Source of the DNA: Nitrospiraceae bacterium
Lineage (GTDB): Bacteria > Nitrospirota > Nitrospiria > Nitrospirales > Nitrospiraceae
DNA: 6,353 nt
NCBI GenBank assembly: GCA_011391455.1
Contig: JAABQN010000122.1
Coordinates: 1-6,353, forward strand
Direction: 5' to 3'
The stretch's first letter is position 1. The number at the start of each line of letters is the position of its first letter. Positions 1 through 6,067 of this stretch are shown in pieces. A model generated the notes under the pieces. The model searched no databases, was not told where the DNA came from, and saw only the letters and a list, made by a program, of their open reading frames with translations. The position numbers and the translations under genes were made by a program.

Positions 1-1
1 T

Positions 2-29
2 GTGAAAGGTGAAACGTGAGATGTGTAAG
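2..29. repeat. Degenerate 7-bp tandem repeat at window edge
   Basis: Four consecutive heptamers read GTGAAAG, GTGAAAC, GTGAGAT and GTGTAAG, drifting to GATGATG after position 29. The array may continue beyond the left edge of the window. It lies downstream of the stop of the DUF2784 gene, in noncoding sequence. Similar GTGAAAC-rich heptamer strings occur, as far as I recall, between genes in some Nitrospira genomes. The function is unknown, and the low copy number visible here leaves chance possible. Confidence 0.45.
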
Positions 30-93
30 GATGATGGGGCCACCTCAAACTGACCCTTTCCTCGCAGAGGATCTGATCCCTTCACATCCTGGC

Positions 94-450
94 TCAGGAC
101 CTCCGCCATAACCAGCCATAGATCGCCAGATTCACTACCAACACTAGTACACCGAGCATAGCTTGAATGTCAGGGGTTAAGGCGTCTGGGTAGAGGATGG
201 ACGATAGATATCGAGCAATAAAGTCTCCTGCGTAGGTGGTCTCGCCACCTTGCTCGCGCAACCAATTCTCTAGCGGCGTGAGCGGGCAGATCCAGCCGGT
301 GAATTCGACGATCGCGCCCCAGGCAGCCGCTGGCAGGTGCAGCCACACGATCCATCGCCACCTCAGCACAAGCAGCCCGCCGAAGATCACGAAGAGGACA
401 AATCCGAGATGTACGCAAAGGATCAGGTCGGCAAGCCACGAGTACCACAT
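94..450 (-). CDS. DUF2784 family small membrane protein
   Basis: A 118-residue integral membrane protein that matches DUF2784 as I remember the family. It has hydrophobic segments at about residues 9-29, 34-53 and 97-115, which are probably three membrane spans. The family's signature is present at about residues 49-65, EFTGWICPLTPLENWLR, followed by a short loop and a Tyr-Leu...Tyr-Pro segment near residues 81-88. Length is normal for the family, so the gene appears intact. The biochemical role of DUF2784 proteins is unknown and nothing here reveals it. The ATG lies 3 nt after the stop of the DUF488 gene and has no recognisable Shine-Dalgarno site of its own, so translation is probably coupled to that gene. 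I see no convincing intrinsic terminator after the stop; a 5-bp hairpin there lacks a T-run. Confidence 0.87.
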   Translation of the reverse strand: MWYSWLADLILCVHLGFVLFVIFGGLLVLRWRWIVWLHLPAAAWGAIVEFTGWICPLTPLENWLREQGGETTYAGDFIARYLSSILYPDALTPDIQAMLGVLVLVVNLAIYGWLWRRS

Positions 451-453
451 GCG

Positions 454-1011
454 TCAGAAGAGTCTGGGCGGATCAAGAGGATCGGCTGGTTGAGGATAGA
501 CAACTGTGGTTCCGTCGATGACCGCAAACGGAGTCAGCCGATGTTCGTCTGCCTTGACCTGCGAGAGGATATGCCTGACCTCCCAGCCGCGCGCGACCAG
601 CGCATCGGCGATCAGCGACCGATGGCAGCGCCAGGGGACAGCCTCAGCGTACATAATCGCGGGTGGGTGTTGTTGGCCATGCATCATTAACTCTTCCAGC
701 GCATTCCAGAATTCTGCAGTTTGCATATAGTCGGCATACCCGCGAAAACTGGCGTTGCGCCATCCGTTGTTGATCGAATCCTTCAGAGCCTTTCGAAGGC
801 CCCCAAGCGACGGCATGTGGAGAGAGACGAGACCGGCTTCTTTCAGACTCTCGGCTAACCTGTCCGTATTGAATTGTGGATTGTGTCGTGAGCGTGGAAT
901 CGTTCGGACGTCTACGAGGAGCCGGATCTCATGCGCGCGCAAGAGATTCATGAACTCACCGATCGGTCTGGTCGAATGGCCGATGGTCCAGATTGTCGAT
1001 TGCCGAGGCAT
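454..1011 (-). CDS. DUF488 family protein
   Basis: A 185-residue soluble protein of the DUF488 family. The N-terminus has the family hallmark TIWTIGHS at residues 6-13, then VDVRTIPRSR at about 33-42 and NPQFN at 44-48. The middle part WRNASFRGYADYMQT (84-98) and the Cys-His-Arg at 129-131 are also typical, followed by RHILSQVKADEHRLTPFA near 146-163. Biochemical function is not established; some members have been linked to nucleic-acid or stress contexts. One oddity is Tyr at 121, where the members I remember usually have Cys two residues before the Glu (C-A-E-x-x-x-x-x-C-H-R). The codon is TAC, one base from TGC. The ATG at 1011 has no clear Shine-Dalgarno, but the conserved block begins only five residues later, so the start cannot be far off. 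It is co-transcribed with the DUF2784 gene (3-nt gap). Confidence 0.9.
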   Translation of the reverse strand: MPRQSTIWTIGHSTRPIGEFMNLLRAHEIRLLVDVRTIPRSRHNPQFNTDRLAESLKEAGLVSLHMPSLGGLRKALKDSINNGWRNASFRGYADYMQTAEFWNALEELMMHGQQHPPAIMYAEAVPWRCHRSLIADALVARGWEVRHILSQVKADEHRLTPFAVIDGTTVVYPQPADPLDPPRLF

Positions 1012-1050
1012 GGATCAGTGTGGCATAGCGAGGAGGGAATCGCCACGGTT

Positions 1051-1080
1051 GGTATAGTGCGAGGATCAATCCGGAGGCAA
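1051..1080 (-). promoter_or_regulatory. Weak candidate sigma70 promoter for DUF488-DUF2784
   Basis: On the minus strand, TTGCCT (1080-1075) and TATACC (1056-1051) are separated by 18 bp. Transcription would begin about 33 nt before the DUF488 ATG. Both hexamers match the consensus only in part, and the -35 lies in the last codons of the upstream gene. This is offered as a candidate because the 54-nt gap before DUF488 contains nothing better. Confidence 0.22.
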
Positions 1081-1560
1081 TTTATCAGGATCGATTTCGA
1101 GCAGCCGTAGTCGACCGTTGGCAATATGTTCAGTTTTGTAGAGGCGATCGCCCAGCTGCATGGTCCCTACAAGAAGATTGCCGCTCGCGACAAAGGTAAA
1201 GTCTCCCTTTGAAGGCGGTTTGAATGTGCCACGGATGACGGCGCTATCGTTGCTGCGGGAGACAGTCGACGTGATATCCAGCTCGTAGTTGGCGCCATCA
1301 AAAAGCTCAATGGTGATTCTGGGATGGGGCCTAGCTCCGGCATCCTTCAATACTTGAAGCAGTGGGAGATCAAGGGCGATCTCTCGATCTCGAAGCACCC
1401 AAGGTTTTCGCATCGTTGCAGGCTGATCGGCAGTGGCGGGAGGAGGAAGGGCTGTCTGCCACAAGCTCTTTGGTGTCGGGCGTTCATCAGCCCATGAGAT
1501 CTGGCTACAGACACCGCCGAACACTGCGGCGAGAATAAAATAACTGAATCGGTAGGCCAC
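1066..1560 (-). CDS. Exported free-standing prodomain-like protein, paralogue of the adjacent protease's propeptide
   Basis: I do not recognise a named family by itself, but residues 51-164 align without any gap with residues 75-188 of the neighbouring metalloprotease. A hand count gives about 35 identities in 114. They include W54, V55, F87-D88, R110-G111, G132-T133, RLYK at 139-142, E144 and the terminal LPPD. The protein stops exactly at that motif, where the protease continues into its catalytic domain. I chose the GTG at 1560 because AGGGA lies 8 nt upstream and because it gives a good signal peptide, MAYRFSYFILAAVFGG..., probably cleaved after SWA at residue 23. The frame is open upstream to a TTG at 1677 overlapping the protease stop, but that version has no sensible N-terminus. 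No zinc-binding motif is present. It could inhibit the protease or assist its folding in the periplasm; that is inference. A decayed gene duplication is the alternative. Confidence 0.8.
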   Translation of the reverse strand: MAYRFSYFILAAVFGGVCSQISWADERPTPKSLWQTALPPPATADQPATMRKPWVLRDREIALDLPLLQVLKDAGARPHPRITIELFDGANYELDITSTVSRSNDSAVIRGTFKPPSKGDFTFVASGNLLVGTMQLGDRLYKTEHIANGRLRLLEIDPDKLPPD

Positions 1561-1568
1561 AGAGTTAT

Positions 1569-1573
1569 TCCCT
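1569..1573 (-). promoter_or_regulatory. Ribosome binding site deciding the GTG start at 1560
   Basis: The minus strand reads AGGGA, then 8 nt, then GTG. This site, together with the signal peptide that follows, favours the internal GTG over the far-upstream TTG at 1677 for the prodomain-like protein. Confidence 0.5.
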
Positions 1574-1599
1574 GGTAAACGACTAACGTTGACTGCCTC

Positions 1600-1632
1600 A
1601 TTATATAGAGGGATGCGGTTCGGCGCGATCAA
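1600..1632 (-). promoter_or_regulatory. Candidate promoter for the prodomain-like gene
   Basis: A perfect TATAAT is on the minus strand at 1605-1600 (TATATAAT in full), about 40 nt before the GTG start. The best upstream partner is TTGATC at 1632-1627. That gives a spacer of 21 bp to TATAAT, or 19 bp if TATATA (1607-1602) is the -10, both longer than ideal. If real, the small gene can be expressed apart from the protease, which would allow excess prodomain to be made. Confidence 0.3.
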
Positions 1633-1673
1633 GAAATAATGGAGTGGGGCCGATCGTCTCCGAGCCTTTCCGG

Positions 1674-3092
1674 TCAAGGAGAAATAATTCGCAAGTTTGC
1701 CGGCGCCCCGGGAGGCGTCACATCGCCAGTCCCTGTACGCCAGGCGGCCACGATCTGACGCACGTCGTTCAGGGAGCGCGCGTTGTCCGCGGAGTTCGTC
1801 GGATTGACGGTGTGATCGATGCCGAGAGGGCGTCCGTTGTAGAGGAGTCGTGGATTGGAGAAAAACTTCACGCGCGGGCAGGACAGAGTCGGGCAGGCAT
1901 AGGCCATGATCGTCCGGAATTTTCCGATTTCATCCCGATACCCATAGGAGTAAGGATAGACGCCCGTTCCACCCGTGGCCCGGTCGTGTGCGTTGCCCAT
2001 GTTATGTCCCAATTCGTGCGCGAGGGTATCGTTTGCGACGCAATCGCGAGCCGTCACACTGAACGCAGAACTGGCAAAGCCGGCACGTGGACCGTTCGCC
2101 ATCACGTACGCGATGCCACAAAAGCCGCCGCCGTCGTCCACGATCAACGCAACGAGATCGGCATTGTGCTGGTCTCGCAATTGATGCACCTGGTCCATGA
2201 TCCCGTCGGTCGTACTACGCAAGCGGGTGAGATCGGCGTCGATAGCGCCTGATTCTGTGTAGGATACCTCGGCCGTATGGACGAGCCGGAGCTGCATAGC
2301 GACCTGGCTGTTACTGTAGGCTTGATTTGCCGAATCGACGCCCAATGCGATCAACGCTTCCATCGCAGCCTGGCCACCCTCCTGGGTTTTTGCCGCAGAC
2401 GTATAAACGACCAGCAAGTCGACAACAGCATCGCCTGCTGCTGCGGCAGTGGTATCGGTCTGCCGTGAGGTTCCGCCCGTTAGAGGGGCAGCAACGGGAT
2501 CATCGTCGGCCACGACGAGGGGATGGTGATCCGGGGGTAAGGCTTCTTCATCCACTTCTACGAGGCGATGAAGGTTTCCGCCAGCCGCCTCGATTTTGTA
2601 CAGACGGTGGTTCGACAGAATCGTTCCGGTCATAGTCGTGCCGTGAGTCACCAAGGTTACGTCGCTTCCTGTTTCTCCTCGTAGCCGCCCGCGCCAGACC
2701 TTTGTCTGTTTGGGGTACTCGCGCGGCTGGTCAAGGTTCAGCGTTCGAAGCCCGGTATCGAAGAAGTTCAGCGTCACGTCGGTTTGGGCCTCGGCACGAG
2801 GGCGATTCATGACATCCAATGCTGCGGGGTTGAGTGTCATGGTACGTTGCCGCCGCACCCACCGCTTATGCACCCGGGGCTCCTGTTGCGCCTGGGCGCT
2901 CGGAGGGGGCGCTGCGTTTGTAGTTTCAGCGAAGAGCGGTATCTGGGGAGGGGTGGATGCGCACGTCGCGCCAGCGGGCATGCCGAAGGCTATGACGCAA
3001 AGACAGAGCATCATCGTGCTTGAATAAAAGACAGGCAGGCGGTGGCCTATGCCACCTGCCTGTGATTGTGGAATCGGTGTAGTCGGTTCCAT
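1674..3092 (-). CDS. Secreted reprolysin-like zinc metalloprotease (metzincin, M12-type)
   Basis: A 472-residue exported endopeptidase precursor. The signal region has basic residues H17-R18 and a hydrophobic core at about 27-43, with cleavage probably near A45. A Pro/Ala/Gln-rich linker (about 46-74), a prodomain (75-188) and a second linker (189-221) follow. The catalytic domain starts near VDLLVVYTSAA (224-234). The metzincin zinc motif is HELGHNMGNAHD at 359-370, giving ligands H359, H363 and H369 and catalytic E360. The Met-turn is TIMAYA at 394-399, followed by FFSNP at 410-414. It resembles bacterial Reprolysin_4-type enzymes. The ATG has GGGAGGG 4 nt upstream. The C-terminus, TPPGAPANLRIISP (459-472), looks like the start of a fibronectin type III domain that is then missing, so the protein may be shortened. 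Substrate unknown; it probably acts in the periplasm or outside the cell. The next gene encodes a free-standing copy of its prodomain. Confidence 0.92.
   Translation of the reverse strand: MEPTTPIPQSQAGGIGHRLPVFYSSTMMLCLCVIAFGMPAGATCASTPPQIPLFAETTNAAPPPSAQAQQEPRVHKRWVRRQRTMTLNPAALDVMNRPRAEAQTDVTLNFFDTGLRTLNLDQPREYPKQTKVWRGRLRGETGSDVTLVTHGTTMTGTILSNHRLYKIEAAGGNLHRLVEVDEEALPPDHHPLVVADDDPVAAPLTGGTSRQTDTTAAAAGDAVVDLLVVYTSAAKTQEGGQAAMEALIALGVDSANQAYSNSQVAMQLRLVHTAEVSYTESGAIDADLTRLRSTTDGIMDQVHQLRDQHNADLVALIVDDGGGFCGIAYVMANGPRAGFASSAFSVTARDCVANDTLAHELGHNMGNAHDRATGGTGVYPYSYGYRDEIGKFRTIMAYACPTLSCPRVKFFSNPRLLYNGRPLGIDHTVNPTNSADNARSLNDVRQIVAAWRTGTGDVTPPGAPANLRIISP
3022..3063 (-). terminator. GC-rich hairpin plus T-rich run inside the protease signal-peptide coding region
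   Basis: On the minus strand, ACAGGCAGGTGGC (3063-3051) pairs with GCCA...CCTGCCTGT (3046-3031). The stem is 13 bp with a 3-nt bulge and a 4-nt loop, and is followed at once by CTTTTATTC (3030-3022). This has the form of an intrinsic terminator, yet it covers codons 10-21 of the protease. It may be an attenuator that reduces expression, or a stem that affects translation. It may also be a coincidence of coding sequence. The T-run is interrupted, so strong termination is not assured. Confidence 0.4.
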
Positions 3093-3096
3093 GCAA

Positions 3097-3103
3097 CCCT
3101 CCC
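3097..3103 (-). promoter_or_regulatory. Strong ribosome binding site for the metalloprotease
   Basis: The minus strand reads GGGAGGG followed by TTGC and then ATG at 3092. This supports the long N-terminus over the internal ATG at 3014, which has no Shine-Dalgarno site and would give a signal peptide without a basic n-region. Confidence 0.6.
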
Positions 3104-3357
3104 TCTGCCTACAGGTCTATGACAGCCCTGAAGAGAGCAAGGGTGATGCCTTTCCATGTGACAGTGTTTCTCGGCCAAAGGCATCCGATCTTCTACAATA
3201 TCAAGCGATTCTGGGGCTGACACAAAACAGCTCATAGATAATGGGAAGGGAACTCCTGCAATAGGGATCAGAAGTGGAGGGTGTGACCTACACAGAAACA
3301 GGTTGGATGATTGATCGGTCTTGCTTGTAGTGGGATGGGACCGTTCCGGTATGGACC

Positions 3358-4197
3358 TCAGTGTTCCTTCTTCCGAGCGACACACCACATGTTGTCATTG
3401 GTCCACAGCCGGTCAAGGAATGTGAATTTGGCAATCTCGAATCCTTGTTGTCTGAGCATGGTTTGCAAGGTGTCCGGCGTAAAGTAATTCACATGGTCAG
3501 GAAGCCGAAAACCGCACCATTTTTCCCCTCGCACCCGTCGATTCCAACAAGCATAGTTCGGCAACTTGAGGATAATCGCGCTCCCGGAACGCAAGACACG
3601 CGCGAGTTCTCGCAGCACTTCTGCCGGCTGCACTTCGTGCTCAAGATAGCTCTCGACCAAGGCTCCATCACAGGACGCCGTCTCCAGCGATTGGAGACCC
3701 GATAACACGTCGGCATGGATAATGCGTCCGCCTCGGCTCTCGAAGATCGGGCGGGCGTCAGCCACTATCTGATTTGAGATCTCAATGCCCAACAGTCTGC
3801 ATGATGGTGGAAGCGGGCCAAAGTTACCCAAGCCACAACCAAGGTCAACGATCCAGCCTTGGCGAAAATACCGATAGCCCAGCGAAACGTGTTTATTTCG
3901 TCGTAGGACAGCGTTGGTAAGGTTCCGTACGCCTTTTATTGCAGACCGAACAACATTCTCGCCGCGACTGTAGGACTTTCGTCGCGCTTCATTCTGAAGC
4001 CCTGACGTGTTTTCCCAGGGGAATTGACCCTGTAGGGTGGCGTAATCAGGAGGATTCTCCAGAAAAACAAAGCCGCACGCCAGGCACTCCTTGAGAACCC
4101 AATCGCCTTGTGAGTAGCGATTCCTCCTGAGTTGCGCTCCGCCGGTCCTACAGGCGGGACAAGTCCTGCTCAGCAACATCGCGTCATCCATGCGCAC
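3358..4197 (-). CDS. Class I SAM-dependent methyltransferase with N-terminal zinc ribbon
   Basis: A 279-residue soluble methyltransferase. A zinc ribbon comes first, with C13-x2-C16 and C38-x2-C41, the latter in CLACGFVFLENPP. The SAM-binding motif I is VDLGCGLGN at 117-125, and the acidic residue after strand 2 is E139 in GIEIS. D163 (HADVL) is the likely adenine contact. The conserved YLEHEVQP (184-191), KLPNYACWNRR (211-221) and WCGFRLPDHVNYFTP (227-241) place it among zinc-ribbon methyltransferases often found with cell-surface glycan genes. Its substrate cannot be read from the sequence, and no glycan genes are nearby. The start is uncertain: GTG at 4197 and ATGs at 4191 and 4179 are all in frame before the first Cys pair, and none has a clear Shine-Dalgarno. 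The gene stands alone, with gaps of about 200 nt upstream and 265 nt downstream, in neither of which I find a convincing promoter or terminator. Confidence 0.88.
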   Translation of the reverse strand: MRMDDAMLLSRTCPACRTGGAQLRRNRYSQGDWVLKECLACGFVFLENPPDYATLQGQFPWENTSGLQNEARRKSYSRGENVVRSAIKGVRNLTNAVLRRNKHVSLGYRYFRQGWIVDLGCGLGNFGPLPPSCRLLGIEISNQIVADARPIFESRGGRIIHADVLSGLQSLETASCDGALVESYLEHEVQPAEVLRELARVLRSGSAIILKLPNYACWNRRVRGEKWCGFRLPDHVNYFTPDTLQTMLRQQGFEIAKFTFLDRLWTNDNMWCVARKKEH

Positions 4198-4396
4198 GTG
4201 GGTACGTGGGCAACTGTTTCAGGATTCAAAGTGAAAGATCCCAAGAGAAAGTTGGTCGGTCGTCTTCGACAAACGGAGTGCGGCCTGTAATTGCAGAGCT
4301 AGACCCAGGGCCTCATCCAAAATAATGATCCCCACTATAGGCCTGCTCTTGTTGAAAAACCAGACGGAAAGGAGAGGCGCTCGCTCAGAGTGAGGA

Positions 4397-4744
4397 TTAC
4401 GACGAGGCCTTACGGGATTGACTCAGGCCTTCGTGACTCTGGTAGGACTCTGTCGCCCATTTTGCCAGATGTTCAGAGTCTTCAATGATGTCTACGGGCA
4501 CTTCATAGAAGGATTTGAGTGTCTGTTTGGCGTTGGGTCGGAACGGTTTCATGCCCTGTTCCTTGTAGAGGCCGACCGTGTTCGGCGCGACTTTGAAGTA
4601 GAGCCGGCCTTTATGGATGATGCCGAAGAAAGTCCCGCGCTGATAAAGTCCGTGCCCGCCGAACATCGCGCGGCTGGTGACGCCGCGCAGATTGTCCAGT
4701 TGATCCAGCACGTAGTCTTTGAATCCGTCGTGACTGGTCGTCAT
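4397..4744 (-). CDS. TfoX/Sxy N-terminal domain protein
   Basis: A 115-residue protein formed only by the TfoX N-terminal domain. The diagnostic part is RAMFGGHGLYQRGTFFGII at 25-43, followed by GRLYFKV (46-52). A later KSFYEVP (77-83) and a C-terminal helix containing LAKWATESYQSH (93-104) also fit. In Enterobacteria and Haemophilus the longer Sxy/TfoX activates competence genes with CRP. Stand-alone N-domain proteins of about 110 residues are widespread and have no proven role, so competence should not be inferred. The ATG lies 7 nt after the methyltransferase stop with no Shine-Dalgarno of its own, which suggests translational coupling and makes this the last gene of the lipoprotein-methyltransferase operon. 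Confidence 0.88.
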   Translation of the reverse strand: MTTSHDGFKDYVLDQLDNLRGVTSRAMFGGHGLYQRGTFFGIIHKGRLYFKVAPNTVGLYKEQGMKPFRPNAKQTLKSFYEVPVDIIEDSEHLAKWATESYQSHEGLSQSRKASS

Positions 4745-4751
4745 GGGCGCA

Positions 4752-5606
4752 TCAGCGAGGTTTGCGCGCCGCTATCATTCGGACGGCGATGGGGAGTGCG
4801 ATGCTATCTGACTCGCGGTACTGATCGACGGAGGCGATGATGCGCCCACGCGCGTCTACTTTCTGTTGGCTGGATAATTTGGCGAACAGATTCTGGATCG
4901 GTGCGGCGATATCCATGAGGCTGGCGTAATACTCCTCTCCGGATGGAAATCGCACATCGGCGATAAATTCTTCTTCGGACAGGTTCGTGAATCCTGCTTG
5001 CTGCAGCATTCCAGCCAGATCGCCTGGCTTTGCAAGCCTGAAAATTCCCGGCGCGGTTGGATCAGGCGGTGGAAGATCGAGGAATTGCTTGATGACGGTC
5101 ATCGGAATCATGAGATAGGGGTTCTTGTCCGGAGCAGACCAGACAGCCGCAGCGACCCAGCCACCGGGCTTCAGCACGCGCGCAATTTCAACGGCAGCCT
5201 TCGGAATCTCTGGAAGAAACATCAGGCAGAAGCGGCTTGTGACGGCATCGAACGAGTGTGCCTCAAAGGGAAGCGCGGTCGCGTCGCCTGTGCGGAACAT
5301 CACGTTCGCGAGACCCAGCGTTGTGGCCTTGCGACGTGCAGCGGCAAGCATCTGCTCGGCGAGATCCAGCCCGATCACGCTTCCACTCGGACCGACGGTT
5401 TGTGCGCCGAGCAGGGCGGGATAGCCGGTTCCCGAACCGAGATCGAGCACCTGCATGCCCGCTCGCAGTCTGGCATCGGCCACGAGCCGGTGATTCAGAA
5501 ACGCCATTTGCTCGTCGAAAAATCGATCCCACTTTTCCCAGCCCCCGGCGACGCGGTTCCAGTCCTGCCGTTGACCTTCGATCATCTGTTCCGGTGTCTG
5601 TCCCAT
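4752..5606 (-). CDS. UbiE-like class I SAM-dependent methyltransferase
   Basis: A 284-residue cytoplasmic methyltransferase of the Methyltransf_11/UbiE-like group. Motif I is VLDLGSGTG at 53-61. The ribose-binding acidic residue is D81 in GLDLAEQML, GDATALPF at 107-114 gives the adenine contact D108, and FDAVTS (119-124) and RVLKPGG (143-149) complete the Rossmann core. The C-terminal third (about 160-284) is the variable substrate region. It resembles UbiE only in the core and is clearly not the quinone enzyme by context, so I assign no gene symbol. AAAGGA lies 8 nt before the ATG. It follows the lipoprotein stop by 21 nt and precedes the TfoX-like gene by 7 nt, which indicates one transcript. 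The substrate is unknown; a small molecule is more likely than RNA or protein from the architecture, but this is inference. Confidence 0.88.
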   Translation of the reverse strand: MGQTPEQMIEGQRQDWNRVAGGWEKWDRFFDEQMAFLNHRLVADARLRAGMQVLDLGSGTGYPALLGAQTVGPSGSVIGLDLAEQMLAAARRKATTLGLANVMFRTGDATALPFEAHSFDAVTSRFCLMFLPEIPKAAVEIARVLKPGGWVAAAVWSAPDKNPYLMIPMTVIKQFLDLPPPDPTAPGIFRLAKPGDLAGMLQQAGFTNLSEEEFIADVRFPSGEEYYASLMDIAAPIQNLFAKLSSQQKVDARGRIIASVDQYRESDSIALPIAVRMIAARKPR

Positions 5607-5627
5607 CTTCTCTTTCCTTTCGGTTCG

Positions 5628-6062
5628 CTACTTGATCGTGTGCAATGTGTCGCGCAGTTCCTTTAACTCGGCGCTCAAGAGATCAAGGTGCAGGTCGCGC
5701 TGTGGCTGGTCGCCTTTGAATTTCCAGAGCCGCTTGAAGATGGCCATCAATTCCTTCTTGTGCGTCACGGCCAGGTCGTAAGCCGGAGTTTTCGCCTGTG
5801 CGTCCGTCACACCGCAGAACGCATCATTGAGCGCATGGAACTGATTGTGCAAATCATCGAAGGCGGTGTCGACACCTTTGCCACCTTTGGCCTTGCTTGC
5901 CGTAGTTTCCATCATGTTCGTGAGATTGATCATCGTCTCCACGCCGCTGGCGCCCTTTGCTTGCATCGTATAGTCGCCTGATCGGGGATAGAACAAATAA
6001 CTACAGCCGGAAAGCCCAAGCAGCAACATCGACAGAGTGAGAGTTCCGATTAAACGGTGCAT
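5628..6062 (-). CDS. Small lipoprotein of unknown function
   Basis: I do not recognise a family. The 144-residue precursor has a textbook lipoprotein signal: basic R3, hydrophobic core LTLSMLLLGL and lipobox LSGC at 17-20, with C20 the lipidated residue. Ser at +2 predicts transfer to the outer membrane in a diderm. The mature part of about 125 residues is mostly polar, with Lys, Asp and Leu spaced as in helices. Examples are the segments around 45-55 and 70-80 and the C-terminal part from about 120 to 142, so a helical bundle is plausible. It has one further Cys (in AFCGV) and no CxxCH heme site. GGAGG lies 5 nt before the ATG. It is the first gene of the operon with the UbiE-like methyltransferase and the TfoX-like protein, a combination whose logic I cannot explain. 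Confidence 0.78.
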   Translation of the reverse strand: MHRLIGTLTLSMLLLGLSGCSYLFYPRSGDYTMQAKGASGVETMINLTNMMETTASKAKGGKGVDTAFDDLHNQFHALNDAFCGVTDAQAKTPAYDLAVTHKKELMAIFKRLWKFKGDQPQRDLHLDLLSAELKELRDTLHTIK

Positions 6063-6067
6063 TGGAG

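Noticed and set aside
1561..1677. Extended N-terminus of the prodomain-like protein from a TTG at 1677 overlapping the protease stop
   Set aside because: The TTGA overlap is attractive, but the added 39 residues push the signal peptide inside the protein. The GTG at 1560 has a ribosome binding site and gives a normal signal peptide.
1644..2252. A 202-codon open frame on the plus strand opposite the metalloprotease
   Set aside because: It lies antisense to the zinc-motif region of a clearly real protease, has no recognisable domain, and its Arg/Val/His-rich composition is typical of a complementary-strand shadow.
3187..3225. TTGTGT and GATATT with a 17-bp spacer as a promoter for the protease
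   Set aside because: Only 3 of 6 and 4 of 6 matches to consensus; combinations this weak are expected by chance in a 265-nt gap.
3047..3388. A 113-codon minus-strand frame spanning the gap between the methyltransferase and the protease
   Set aside because: It overlaps both genes in another frame, has no domain or signal, and contains His/Pro/Arg-rich sequence typical of noncoding DNA. I treat 3093-3357 as intergenic.
4198..4396. Possible promoter (TATAGT-like) or terminator in the gap between the TfoX-like gene and the zinc-ribbon methyltransferase
   Set aside because: No -35 at proper spacing pairs with TATAGT, and the only hairpin (CTCGC/GTGAG near 4380-4394) is a 5-bp stem with a mismatch on the transcribed strand and no following T-run.
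4397..4744. Reading the TfoX-like gene as a competence regulator
   Set aside because: Only the N-terminal domain is present, and no competence genes are nearby. Such short proteins are common in bacteria with no known competence.
4418..4840. A 140-codon plus-strand frame opposite the TfoX-like gene
   Set aside because: It is antisense to a well-supported conserved domain and has no family resemblance.
4998..5666. A 222-codon plus-strand frame opposite the UbiE-like methyltransferase
   Set aside because: It is the complement of the Rossmann-fold coding region, with no recognisable features of its own.
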